A DNA stretch of 64,000 nt from Streptomyces avidinii (GCF_014650695.1 NZ_BMVL01000009.1:105714-169713); one strand, 5' to 3'; counted from the stretch's first letter, positions 32,305 to 40,979 are shown. A program made the numbers and translations. Notes: generated from the letters alone by a model not told the origin.

Positions 32305-32594
32305 GATGCGGACCTGCCCCCGGACTGCCCGTCGGCAGTCCGAATTTTAGGCGATCGCCAGAAGTGACACCTGCGTGAAAGCCGGTGCGCGAAGTACTTC
32401 CGGTGCTTTCACTGTACGCCTGTTCGATGGGTTGTGGCCGGTTTGACCAGGCATTTTCCGGCGGAGGCGCTGTGGAGAGCGCTGGCGCGGGCGGCGGGAG
32501 TACCGTGAAACGACGGCGGGCTCGCGTACGTCGCAGGTCGGCACCTGTGCGACCTGTGTCGAGGCACGGCGCCCCCGTAGACGGGCGGACCCAC

Positions 32595-33104
32595 ATGACT
32601 GACTCCGACACCCCCCGCACACCCCCGCTGCTCCTGCCGGATGCGATCCACCGGGCGGTCAAACCGGGCACGGCGCTACTGCGGTTGGAGACCACGAGGT
32701 CCCGGGAGGGGCTCCTGGACGGTGCGTGGTGGCCGCGCACACGCGATATCGAGACCGAGCTGCCCGCGCTGATCAGCGCGTTGACCGAGTACCTCGGGCC
32801 CATCACCCGGGTCGGCGTGGACGCATCCGCCTGGAACGTCCTCCCCACCCGCCTGGTCATCGACGACCGGATCGTGCACCTGGACTCCGACCCCGTCGGC
32901 GACGACACCGTCCTCATCACCCGCGGCCACAACGACCACTTCGCCCTGCTGGTGGTCCCCCCGGACACCACCGCCGACGCCGCCCGCGAAGCGATGGCCC
33001 GCGCCGTCCGCGCCGACAACATCACCCGGGCCGCTCAGATCCTCATCGCCACCACACCCGATGCAACAGACGCGAGCCCTGGACCGGCAGCGACATCCGG
33101 CTGA
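32595..33104 (+). CDS. DUF5994 family protein, copy 2
   Basis: 169 aa, MTDSDTPRTPPLLLPDAIHR start. The signature GLLDGAWWPRTRDIETELPA is conserved with copy 1, as are ITRVGVDASAWNVLPTRLVI and FALLVVPPDTTADAAREAM. The sequences are clearly homologous but well diverged, so the pair is old. The 290-bp region between the two genes is AT-richer and must contain both promoters. Confidence 0.85.
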   Translation: MTDSDTPRTPPLLLPDAIHRAVKPGTALLRLETTRSREGLLDGAWWPRTRDIETELPALISALTEYLGPITRVGVDASAWNVLPTRLVIDDRIVHLDSDPVGDDTVLITRGHNDHFALLVVPPDTTADAAREAMARAVRADNITRAAQILIATTPDATDASPGPAATSG

Positions 33105-33322
33105 AGACGCGCTGAATACCGCGCACCGGCCGGGCGATGCCCGTCATTTATTCATTGCAACCGGAAAATATGGTCAGCCGGCTGAGATGCAAAACGAAGT
33201 TCGGGTCGCGCTGTGCCCGGCGCGAATTGCGGTGCCTGACGTGGAGCAAAGGCGGATCCAGCTGCGCTGGCCGTGGCAGTCTTCTCGCCAGCGCAAGGTT
33301 CTTGGAGCGGAGGTATGCCCTC

Positions 33323-34225
33323 GTGGGTGTCACTGTCAATCCCACCGTCAGCAGGCGCCGACTGGGGTCGGAGCTACGTCGGCTCCGGGAGATCAGCGGC
33401 ATGACGACGCAGCAGGTGGCGGCATGCCTGTTGATCTCCCAGCCCAAGATCAGTCTGCTGGAGAACGGCCGCCGCATCATCAAGCCCCGTGATGTGCGAG
33501 ATCTCTGCGGGCTGTACGGAGTCCAGGATCAGCGGCGCGTTGACGATTTGATGCAGATGGCCAGGGAATCGGGTCGGCAGGGCTGGTGGAACGCCTACGA
33601 CGACATCCCGTACGGCGCCTACATCGGCCTGGAGGCCGAGGCGGCCGCGGTCCGGTGCTACGAGCCCCTGGTGATCCCCGGCCTGCTGCAGACCTCCGCC
33701 TACGCACGGGCGGTCATCGCAGGAACGATCCCTCCCGCCACTGCCGAACAGGCCGCCACACGCCTCGAAATACGGATGCGGCGCCAGGACCGGCTGCGCA
33801 CCCCGGGCAACCCGCTGCGCCTATGGGTCGTGCTGGACGCATCGGCGCTGTGGCGCGTCGTGGGCAGCCGCGAGGTCATGCGCGAACAGCTGGAGCATCT
33901 GACCCACCTCAGCGCCCAGCCACACATCACCGTGCAGGTTCTCCCCCACGATGCGGGTGCGCACCCGGGTGTCTCGGGACAGTTCACGCTGCTCGAGTTC
34001 GCCGAGGCCACCGATGGCAGCGTGGTGTATCTGGAGAGGTTCACCAGCGACCTCTATCTGGAGAAACGATCCGACGTTCGACGTTACGGCGACATGTATG
34101 CGCACTTGCAGGCCCAGGCTCTGAGCCCGGACGGTACCCGGAGTTTCATCGAGGAAGTCATCAAGGTGTACGCCGGCCCGGAATCGTCGCCGGATGCCCG
34201 CGCGCTGACCCTGCCGAGGCCGTGA
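33323..34225 (+). CDS. Scr1-type helix-turn-helix regulator (HTH + DUF5753)
   Basis: 300 aa from a GTG at 33323 with GGAGG upstream. The HTH-XRE domain is at residues 10-65 (LGSELRRLREISGMTTQQVA, then ISQPKISLLENGRR) and the DUF5753 domain at 90-285 (IGLEAEAAAVRCYEPLVIPG, LLQTSAYARAVI, MREQLEHLTHLSAQPHITVQ, VVYLERFTSDLYLE). In streptomycetes such proteins usually pair with a small DUF397 partner; no DUF397 gene follows here, so it is an orphan or its partner was lost. Confidence 0.88.
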   Translation: MGVTVNPTVSRRRLGSELRRLREISGMTTQQVAACLLISQPKISLLENGRRIIKPRDVRDLCGLYGVQDQRRVDDLMQMARESGRQGWWNAYDDIPYGAYIGLEAEAAAVRCYEPLVIPGLLQTSAYARAVIAGTIPPATAEQAATRLEIRMRRQDRLRTPGNPLRLWVVLDASALWRVVGSREVMREQLEHLTHLSAQPHITVQVLPHDAGAHPGVSGQFTLLEFAEATDGSVVYLERFTSDLYLEKRSDVRRYGDMYAHLQAQALSPDGTRSFIEEVIKVYAGPESSPDARALTLPRP

Positions 34226-34526
34226 GCGCCGTGCGAGCCGGCAGGGGAGCCGTGCCTGCTGTTCGGGTGATCCAGTCGGGCAGCACAGCCTTCACGGGCG
34301 CAGGCAGGCCCCCGGTCCGCGGGTCCTCGGGCAAGGTGGGCACCGGTCGGTCCGGTGGGTTCCTCGGACGGGTGCCGGGCGTGGCCGCGGGCCCGGGAAC
34401 GGTCCACGTGCAGGCGCCTTGGCGCGGCTGCGTTGACGACCGTCAAGGCCTCGGGCGGTCCGGCGAGAGTCGGGCAGCAGCCCTCGTGTCGAGTGCGACT
34501 ACTGCCTTCCGGCAAGGGGCGAGGCC
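34226..34526. other. intergenic, expected DUF397 partner absent
   Basis: 300 bases between the Scr1-type regulator and the phosphatase. No frame resembles DUF397. Frames are open but Gly/Arg-rich noise. Confidence 0.5.
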
Positions 34527-35805
34527 ATGCCACCCACTGAGGATGGGGATCCGGGCGCCCAGCAGTGGTGTGCCGGCCGAGAGCAGGAGGGGGAAGTGGA
34601 CCTTGCCGGCGCGCTCGCGGCAGCGGAAACCACTTCCCCGGTCGAGTCCCTGGACGTTGTCGCGCGGCTGCTCCGGGACCGCCTGCAGGCTGCCTCGGTC
34701 TCGTTCCTGATCGTCGACTTCACCGGATCTTCGGTGGTACGGCTGGGAGCGGCCGACGACGTCAGGTCCGACGAGCCGCCTCGGCGCATCTCTCTGCCCG
34801 GCACCCTCTACGGGGACGTGGTGCGCACACAGCGGCCGGCCGTGCAGCGGGAGGGCACCGGAGCGGTCAGGGTCGTGGCGCCCGTGACCAACCGCGGCGA
34901 CGCGATCGGACTGCTGGAGCTCTTCCTTCCTGATCACCCCGATGAGGACGCGATGGGGCAGATCGGTGTGACCGCCCATGCCTTGGCCTACATCGTCATC
35001 GCGAACCGGTCCTTCACCGATGTCTACCAGTGGGGCCGCCGTACGCGGCCCCTGAACCTGGCGGCCGAGATCCAGCACCGGCTCCTTCCCACCTCGCTGG
35101 CATGTGAGGCGGCCCAGTTCACGGTCGCCGGAGCGCTGGAACCGGCGACGCACGTCGGAGGTGACACCTTCGACTACGTCGTCGACCGCGACACCATGCA
35201 GCTCTCCGTCACCGATGCCATGGGCCACGACGTGGAAGCCGCGCTCCTCGCCACCCTCGCGGTGGGCGCCCTCCGTAGGGCCAGACGTGCCGGCGCCGAG
35301 CTCGAAGTGCAGGCCTTGGAGGCCAACCGGGCCGTCGTCGACCACGGCAGGCGGGGCTTCGTCACCGGGCAGCTGCTGCACGTCAGCCTGCGCGACGGGG
35401 ACTGCTCGGTTCGTCAACGCGGGGCATCCCTGGCCGCTGCGCCTGAGACACGGAAGGGTCGAGGAGATCGTTCCCGAAGTGGATCTACCCTTCGGGGTCC
35501 GTCCCCGTGCCGCCTACCGGGTGCAGCGGCTGGACCTGCAATCGGGTGACCGGCTGGTGATGCTCACCGACGGCATGCTGGAGCGCCGTGCTGTCGAGGT
35601 GGATCTGCCCTCTCTGATCGTGGACACATGCGATCTCCACCCCCGCGAGGCCTCCCGGGCCTTGGTCGCAGCGGTGCTGCACGCTCACAGCGGCCGCCTC
35701 CAGGACGACGCCACGGTCATGTGTCTGGACTGGCACGGCACCCATCAGGACGCGCGCAACGCAGACGCCGGGGCGGACCTCGCAGAAGCATCAGCGCCTG
35801 AATAG
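34527..35805 (+). pseudogene. SpoIIE-type protein phosphatase with GAF-like domain, frameshifted
   Basis: The first frame from the ATG at 34527 gives a GAF-like sensor (residues 30-165, PVESLDVVARLLRDRLQAAS) and the start of a SpoIIE/PP2C domain (LNLAAEIQHRLLPTSLACEA, ATHVGGDTFDYVV, VTDAMGHDVEAALLATLAVG). Near 35405-35415 the homology jumps to the next frame: FVNAGHPWPLRLRHG, GDRLVMLTDGMLERR and LQDDATVMCLDWH, the remaining phosphatase motifs, ending at 35805. All metal-binding Asp motifs survive across the break, so the event is recent, a sequencing error, or recoding. Such phosphatases dephosphorylate anti-anti-sigma factors. Confidence 0.8.
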
Positions 35806-35923
35806 CACTCCGCCCACGACCCGGCGCGCAGCCACGACCCGACGATGACGACCGAGGCGGGCCGGTTCCGCGAACGCAGCCCTCTGGGTGCGCGGCCCGC
35901 CCATGCCGACGGGCACCCTCACC

Positions 35924-36262
35924 TCAGGCCGAGGCCGGCGGCGCGCCTGATTCGGCGGCGCGGCGGTATTCGGCGTTGATGCGCTGTGCTTCCTCGAGCT
36001 GGTCCTCGAGGATGATGATCCGGCAGGCGGCCTCGATCGGGGTGCCCTGGTCGACGAGCTCCCGCGCGCGAGCCGCGATGCGCAGCTGGTAGCGGGAGTA
36101 GCGCCGGTGGCCGCCCTCGGAGCGGAGTGGGGTGATGAGGCGGGCTTCGCCGATGGCGCGGAGGAAGCCCTGGGTGGTGCCGAGCATGGCAGCGGCCCGG
36201 CCCATGGTGTAGGCGGGGTAGTCGTCGTCGTCGAGACGGCCGAACGAGTCGTCTGCTGTCAT
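35924..36262 (-). CDS. small MerR-type helix-turn-helix regulator, copy 1
   Basis: 112 aa, MTADDSFGRLDDDDYPAYTM start at 36262 with GAGAGAGG upstream. MerR DNA-binding domain: TMGRAAAMLGTTQGFLRAIG, then RLITPLRSEGGHRRYSR, with the HRRYS wing, and a helical end for dimerisation (AACRIIILEDQLEEAQRINA). There is no effector domain. It differs from copy 2 at 38374 by only a few residues until the last ~10. It is preceded by a GCAGT-rich leader of ~665 bases with a hairpin near the start codon. Confidence 0.9.
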   Translation of the reverse strand: MTADDSFGRLDDDDYPAYTMGRAAAMLGTTQGFLRAIGEARLITPLRSEGGHRRYSRYQLRIAARARELVDQGTPIEAACRIIILEDQLEEAQRINAEYRRAAESGAPPASA

Positions 36263-36288
36263 TGAACCTCTCTCATGGAACGCATGGA

Positions 36289-36320
36289 GGGGCCCTGGTG
36301 CCGTACGGCACCAGGGCCCC
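36289..36320 (-). terminator. 32-bp perfect palindrome in leader, attenuator candidate
   Basis: GGGGCCCTGGTGCCGT and its exact complement, only 26 bases before the MerR copy 1 start codon. Copy 2 has a nearly identical hairpin at 38762-38792. It may end the leader transcript or gate translation. Confidence 0.6.
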
Positions 36321-36928
36321 GAAGGAACTACTACACCATCTGTCGGCCCTGATACTGCGCCGACCCTGTGTTTCCGCCGACCCGGTCGACACGCTGCCGG
36401 GAATGCGGGGATCGCGGTTGCTTGACCGGAGACCACCTCACTATCGATGTCCTGCGGTACCCGGGCTCAGACTTCCGCCCGGGCGATCCTGATGGCGCTC
36501 GGCTCCTCCGTTCTTCCCTCGGTGATCAACTGATTACTGCTTGCACTGCTGATACTGCTGGTGGCCTGACCCAGCGCCACTCTCCGGCAGCCAGCCCCGT
36601 CGCCCATCCTGCGTCTGCTCTGGCTTAGAACCCCACTGCCGAACGTCCCGGTGCGCGCGTCCGCAGCCGACGCCTTCACCGAGGTGCTGCTCACTGTCTT
36701 CACTGCTGGGTACTGCACTTACGGGTACTGCCACTGCGTCAACTGCGGTACTTCTGACGGCGGCCCCTGATCACTGCGGGCCCCCCGGTCCGGTCGTCAG
36801 TTCCGTCGCCGTCCTGCAACAACCCTGGCTTCGGAACTCCACCACCGCACCGTCCTGCGCACTGCAACTGCGGGTATTGCTGCCCGGCAGTTCGTCTCTG
36901 CCAGGCCTTGCTGTCTCTCTGGGCTACG
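36321..36928 (-). ncRNA. GCAGT-repeat leader RNA, copy 1
   Basis: About 600 bases between a promoter (36935-36963) and the hairpin at 36289-36320. About 13 GCAGT pentamers on the transcribed strand, many as GCAGTACC or GCAGTG, against about one expected by chance. No reading frame is conserved with copy 2, and the two copies differ by gain or loss of repeat units. The transcript ends are inferred. Confidence 0.55.
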
Positions 36929-36934
36929 AGAGAA

Positions 36935-36963
36935 ACCATAGCCAGGCCACCGCCCAATGTCTA
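36935..36963 (-). promoter_or_regulatory. promoter of leader RNA copy 1
   Basis: TAGACA (36958-36963), 17 bases, TATGGT (36935-36940) on the minus strand. The same boxes and spacing occur in copy 2. Confidence 0.55.
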
Positions 36964-36983
36964 CTCCAGCCGTCATAGATTTT

Positions 36984-37428
36984 TGCATGGCGGACGAGGA
37001 GGTAATCGAACTCGAACGCACGGCCGATGCCGGGGCTGCAGATGCGCAGCACAAGGAGCGGCTGGGGGCGGCAGTGCTGCCCCGGGCGGAGGGCAAGGTC
37101 GTGATGGGCCCTTTACGCCGGCTTCCGGCCCTACGGCCGGTCGCCGCCGTATGCGGACTGCCGGAACGGCAGGTGCCAGGGCCGCAGGGGCCCCCGGCCT
37201 GGGGGCGCTCGGGGCAATCCCCGGGACGGCTGTCCACCCCGCACCGGTGTCCTTGAGGATGGAAGAATCGTTTTGACGAACGTGACGGATGATCATTGGG
37301 CGAACTCCAGCCGCGCCGCACAGACCGGCGGCGGCAGCCGCAGAAAGCACCTGGCGCCAGCTCCACAGAGCGGGGGAGCCCCGCCCTGTGGAAGGCACAG
37401 CCGAGTCGGTTCATCCGGAGGCACTCAC
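36984..37428. other. gene-poor stretch right of leader copy 1
   Basis: 445 bases. A plus frame from an ATG near 36987 begins MADEEVIELERTADAGAADA, faintly like a Sel1/TPR repeat, then degenerates into Pro/Gly-rich sequence; at most a remnant. Nothing else is supported. Confidence 0.4.
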
Positions 37429-37644
37429 GTGATCCACGCTTCTCTGGTGTGCCGGGGCTGCTCCGGCACCCTCTACGCCGTCTCCACCATCTGCGCCCCG
37501 GCCGCACGCTTGCCCACCTGGGAAGTCGACCACGACCACACCCCGACCTCATGTCCCCTGCACCCTCTCCTGCCGCTGCAAGGGGTGGCCGCTCACGTCT
37601 ACGAGCTCCCCGAGGCCACCCGCGTCCTGTCCGAGCCGGCCTGA
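37429..37644 (+). CDS. small putative zinc-binding protein
   Basis: 71 aa from a GTG at 37429 with CGGAGG at good spacing. It starts MIHASLVCRGCSGTLYAVST with a CxxC pair and later has DHDHTPTSCPLHP, giving more Cys/His ligands. No family is recognised. It lies on the opposite strand between the two MerR copies. Confidence 0.5.
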   Translation: MIHASLVCRGCSGTLYAVSTICAPAARLPTWEVDHDHTPTSCPLHPLLPLQGVAAHVYELPEATRVLSEPA

Positions 37645-37918
37645 CACGATCCCGGCTCGTCACCACCGCGCTCCGGCACGCCGGCACGGTCACCTCCCTG
37701 AGCTCCGCGCGAACCGCCTCGACATCCAGGTCATCGTCGAAACCCACGTCGCCCCGGCCTGGACGCAGATCAGGGCCGCGCAGCAGCAGCTGCGCGGCCC
37801 TGATTCGGTACGCCTCGGATCCTGCCTGACATCGCAGGGGTCCGCTGTTCGGGTCGAGCAGTACGAGCTGCAGGGGGCAGCCTTACGTGCCGGTCTCGGT
37901 GCCCGCGGGTGGTGAAGG

Positions 37919-38122
37919 TCAGGCCGGGGTGATGTTCTCGGCCTGGGGGCCCTTCTGGCCCTGGGTGACGTCGAAGGTCACGGTCTGGCCCTCCTGGAGC
38001 TCACGGAAGCCCGAGGAGTTGATGGCGGAGTAGTGGGCGAAGACGTCCGGGCCGCCGCCGTCCTGGGCGATGAAGCCGAAGCCCTTCTCCGCGTTGAACC
38101 ACTTCACAGTTCCCGTAGCCAT
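37919..38122 (-). CDS. cspA: cold-shock domain protein, copy 2
   Basis: 67 aa, MATGTVKWFNAEKGFGFIAQ, DVFAHYSAI and GQKGPQAENITPA, an intact CspA fold with both RNA-binding motifs. GGAAGG precedes the ATG at 38122. Unlike the other two csp genes here it lacks the conserved 26-nt leader element. It lies between the two GCAGT-leader/MerR units, so loss by recombination between them would delete it. Confidence 0.95.
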   Translation of the reverse strand: MATGTVKWFNAEKGFGFIAQDGGGPDVFAHYSAINSSGFRELQEGQTVTFDVTQGQKGPQAENITPA

Positions 38123-38335
38123 GTCTGACGCCTTCCAGTCGATGAACGCCTCCCGCTCCATGCGGGAGGCGGAGGTGATCGCCCTGGCTCCTGCGGCACA
38201 GCACAGCAAAACGCCCACGCCGAACGCGTGGGCAAAGGGGAACTTCCGAACCACGACAGCTGACGCAGACGCTACACGCCCACGACGGGCTGTCACCAGG
38301 GGGCGCGAGCACGCGTCACGGCCCCGACGTGCACG

Positions 38336-38373
38336 GGCAGGCGTGCCCGCCGAGACCGGCGGGCACGCCTGCC
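38336..38373 (-). terminator. terminator of MerR copy 2
   Basis: 17-base arms starting GGCAGGCGTGCCCGCC, with a short loop, ending immediately next to the stop codon of the gene. Confidence 0.85.
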
Positions 38374-38712
38374 TCAGGCCACAGTCAGTGGACTGATCTC
38401 GACCGCTGCGCGGCGGTACTCGGTGTTGACGCGCTGCGCTTCCTCGAGCTGGTCTTCGAGGATGACGATCCGGCAGGCGGCCTCGATGGGGGTGCCGTGG
38501 TCGACGAGTTCGCGGGCGCGGGCGGCGATGCGCAGCTGGTGGCGGGAGTAACGGCGGTGGCCGCCCTCGGAGCGGAGTGGGGTGATGAGGCGGGCTTCGC
38601 CGATGGCGCGGAGGAAGCCCTGGGTGGTGCCGAGCATGGCGGCGGCCCGGCCCATGGTGTAGGCGGGGTAGTCGTCGTCGTCGAGACGGCCGAACGAGTC
38701 GTCTGCTGTCAT
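38374..38712 (-). CDS. small MerR-type helix-turn-helix regulator, copy 2
   Basis: 112 aa, near-identical to copy 1 (35924) through residue ~100: same MTADDSFGRLDDDDYPAYTM start, same DNA-binding helices, with changes such as RHQLRI for RYQLRI and VDHGTP for VDQGTP. The C-terminal ten residues differ (AAVEISPLTVA). The DNA-binding surface is unchanged, so both probably recognise the same site. It has its own GCAGT leader and terminator. Confidence 0.9.
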   Translation of the reverse strand: MTADDSFGRLDDDDYPAYTMGRAAAMLGTTQGFLRAIGEARLITPLRSEGGHRRYSRHQLRIAARARELVDHGTPIEAACRIVILEDQLEEAQRVNTEYRRAAVEISPLTVA

Positions 38713-38761
38713 CGCACCTCACTGCGAAACAGGTAGAGGAAAAGGGGTCGGAATACGAGGA

Positions 38762-38792
38762 GGGGCCCTGGTGCGTACAGCACCAGGGCCCC
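38762..38792 (-). terminator. hairpin in leader, copy 2
   Basis: GGGGCCCTGGTGC-GTACA-GCACCAGGGCCCC, 50 bases before the MerR copy 2 start. The counterpart of 36289-36320 with conserved arms and a changed loop. Confidence 0.6.
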
Positions 38793-39455
38793 GAAGGAAC
38801 TGCTACACCATCTGCCGGCCCTAGTCCTGCGCCGGCCTACTGTTTCCGCCGACCCGGCCGACACGCTGCCGGGAGTGCGGGGATCGCGGTTGCTTGACCG
38901 GAGACCACCTCACTATCGATGTCCTGCGGTACCCGGGCTCAGACTTCCGCCCGGGCGATCCTGATGGCGCCTCAACTCCTCCGTTCTTCCCTCGGTGATC
39001 AACTGCTTACCAGCGGGAGAGACTGCAACTGCGGGTTACTGCTTGCACTGCTGATACTGCGGTACTGCATACTGCTGGTGGCCTGACCCAGCGCCACTCT
39101 CCGGCAGCCAGCCCCGTCGCCCATCCTGCGTCTGCTCTGGCTTAGAACCCCACTGCCGAACCTCCCGGTGCGCGCGCCCGCAGCCGACGCCTTCACCGAG
39201 GTGCTGCTCACTCACTTCACTGCTGGGTACTGCGAACTGCACTTACTTCGGGTACTGCCACTGCGTTAACTGCGGTACTGCTCTCGGCGGCCCCTGATCA
39301 CTGCGGGCCCCCCGGTCCGGTCGTCAGTCCCGTCGCCGTCCTGCAACAACCCTGGCTTCGGAACTCCACCACCGCACCGTCCTGCGCACTGCAACTACGG
39401 GTACTGCTGCCCGGCAGTTCGTCTCTGCCGGGCCTTGCTGTCTCTCTGAGCTACG
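38793..39455 (-). ncRNA. GCAGT-repeat leader RNA, copy 2
   Basis: About 660 bases with about 20 GCAGT pentamers on the transcribed strand, concentrated at 39005-39085 and 39220-39300 with spacings of 6-18 bases. Relative to copy 1 it has gained several repeat-bearing units. The boundaries are inferred from the promoter and hairpin. Confidence 0.55.
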
Positions 39456-39461
39456 AGAGAA

Positions 39462-39490
39462 ACCATAACCAGGCCACCGCCCAATGTCTA
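39462..39490 (-). promoter_or_regulatory. promoter of leader RNA copy 2
   Basis: TAGACA (39485-39490), 17 bases, TATGGT (39462-39467), the same as in copy 1. Confidence 0.55.
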
Positions 39491-39762
39491 CTCCAGCCGT
39501 CATAGATTTTCGTGCTCGCCGAGGAGAGCTAGAGCTTCACGGCCGTCCCAGGATGCGCAGAGCGGACTGCACAGCAGGTCAGGGGCTCTGGAGGGCGCAG
39601 CCGAGCGCGTGGGGTCCCCGCGTCTCGTCGATCGGCGTCGGGCTTCGACTGCCTTCGATCCCTTCCTGAAGACCTGAGTCGGGTTGGCGGGCAGTGAGGT
39701 GGGGCACAGCGACCAGGTAGGCAGGGGCCGGACGTGGACGATCCAGAGACCAGGGTGATCTG

Positions 39763-40155
39763 ATGAACACGATGGCCGAGAGCGTCGCAACCGTGCTTTC
39801 CACGGCGGATGTTGCAGAGGCACGCGATGCCGTGCGAGCCGTCCTCGACGGTCTCCATCAGCCGGCGATGGCCGCAGAAGCCGCGGACACCGTGGTCTTG
39901 GTCGTGTCCGAGCTCGTCACGAACGCCGTGCGCCACGGCGGGGGCACCTGCACCTTGGAACTGACGGCCCATGAGGAGAGCATCGAGGTGGCCGTCCACG
40001 ACTCCAGCCCGCACGCGCCGCGTATGCGCACCCCTGACCTGCACGGCGGTACCGGTGGATTCGGCTGGCCCATGGTCAACCGCCTCGCCCGAGCGACCGC
40101 GGTCACCCGTCGGGCCTCCGGCGGGAAGACGGTCAGCGCTCTTCTCGACCGGTAG
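39763..40155 (+). CDS. RsbW-like anti-sigma kinase / ATP-binding protein
   Basis: 130 aa, a stand-alone GHKL ATPase domain: N box VLVVSELVTNAVRHGGG near residue 48, SSPHAPRMRTPDLHGGTGG with the G-box glycines, and GWPMVNRLARATAV at the end. The family phosphorylates anti-anti-sigma proteins and binds sigma factors. Together with the SpoIIE-type phosphatase at 34527 it would make a partner-switching pair, but no anti-anti-sigma gene is visible. The start at 39763 or 39772 is not settled. Confidence 0.82.
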   Translation: MNTMAESVATVLSTADVAEARDAVRAVLDGLHQPAMAAEAADTVVLVVSELVTNAVRHGGGTCTLELTAHEESIEVAVHDSSPHAPRMRTPDLHGGTGGFGWPMVNRLARATAVTRRASGGKTVSALLDR

Positions 40156-40203
40156 TGCTACCGGTCGAAAGGACGGGACGACCGGTGCATAAAATCGGCT
40201 CCC

Positions 40204-40563
40204 ATGTCGAAGCCTGACGAGCTGCTCGTTGACGTTGCCATCCTGGTGGAGTCCGGGCAGAGCAATCAGATGTCCCTGACCGTTGTCACCGGTGGCGCTG
40301 TCATCACCGGTCGGCTGGCACCCGAAGCCGTGTGGCGGCAGCGGGTGTCGGAGGTCCTGACGGACTCCGCCCGCCTGGGCGAGTTCGCCGCCATCTTCAC
40401 CACCACGACACCCCAAGAGGGGCCGCCTACCCATCTGCACTTCCATGTGGCCCGCATCCTCCAGGGCACGGTGGGGATCCCGGAGACGGGCGGGATGTAC
40501 CGCGTCTCGATCGCGGACGTCAGCGCCTGGACCATGGGCGACTTCAGCTACTCCGACCACTGA
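40204..40563 (+). CDS. GvpU-like protein, copy 2
   Basis: 119 aa, MSKPDELLVDVAILVESGQS start. The motif block NQMSLTVVTGGAVITGRLAP, then HLHFHVARILQGTVGIPETG and WTMGDFSYSD matches the copy at 9436 closely. It lies 48 bases after the RsbW-like gene, so the two are probably co-transcribed. Its relation to gas vesicles is only by family name, and no gvp gene is nearby. Confidence 0.62.
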   Translation: MSKPDELLVDVAILVESGQSNQMSLTVVTGGAVITGRLAPEAVWRQRVSEVLTDSARLGEFAAIFTTTTPQEGPPTHLHFHVARILQGTVGIPETGGMYRVSIADVSAWTMGDFSYSDH

Positions 40564-40594
40564 CCCGACATTCGCGTAACCCCCGGTACGCGGG

Positions 40595-40628
40595 AGGGCC
40601 CGACCGGCGCGCTTGCCGGTCGGGCCCT
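40595..40628. terminator. bidirectional terminator
   Basis: AGGGCCCGACCGGC / GCCGGTCGGGCCCT with a six-base loop between the GvpU-like gene and the convergent SCO5918-like gene. Confidence 0.85.
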
Positions 40629-40667
40629 CTTCACTGTTCGGGTGTCGGCTTGCGCCGGTGCTGTCCG

Positions 40668-40979
40668 TCAGACGGTCACCGGGATGCCGAGCATCGCGGA
40701 AGCCTGCTGGAGCGGGCTGAGGACATGCGTGGGCACGGCGGCCCGGGGAAGGCCGCGGCAGGTGAAACCGAGCTGGGTCATGGCCCGGAGGACTTCACCG
40801 GCACTGAAGTCACGCCGGTCCTGGCGGGTGATGACCTGACCGACCTGCTTGACGGGGTAGGTACGGCGCCCGATGATCACGGACTCGCCGACGACCTGCT
40901 CGGGCTTGATGCCCTTCATCGACTCCAGGACACCGCTCTTGGTCAGGTCGAACGGGAAACGGGCGATGACACAGCGCAT
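40668..40979 (-). CDS. SCO5918-like family protein
   Basis: 103 aa, MRCVIARFPFDLTKSGVLES, GESVIIGRRTYPVKQVGQVI, TRQDRRDFSAGEVLRAMTQL. I recognise it as the streptomycete family named after SCO5918, of unknown function. It ends the minus-strand run csp, DEAD-box helicase, CBS protein, this gene, an order I recall from other streptomycetes. The basic central part could bind RNA. GAGG precedes the ATG at 40979. Confidence 0.75.
   Translation of the reverse strand: MRCVIARFPFDLTKSGVLESMKGIKPEQVVGESVIIGRRTYPVKQVGQVITRQDRRDFSAGEVLRAMTQLGFTCRGLPRAAVPTHVLSPLQQASAMLGIPVTV

Larger units (their letters stand above)
38395..39511 (-). repeat. segmental duplication of MerR gene plus leader (second copy)
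   Basis: About 1.1 kb closely similar to 35950-36983, in direct orientation ~2.5 kb away. It covers the MerR gene, the hairpin, the GCAGT leader, the promoter and ~20 bases beyond (TCTACTCCAGCCGTCATAGA), where similarity ends abruptly in both copies. Confidence 0.85.

Noticed and set aside
34226..34526. DUF397 partner of the Scr1-type regulator
   Set aside because: No frame shows the WRKSSYS or FT..W..F motifs of DUF397.
36467..36718. Protein-coding genes within the GCAGT leaders
   Set aside because: Open frames in the two copies are not conserved with each other; insertions of repeat units change frame and termini, and no ribosome sites fit.
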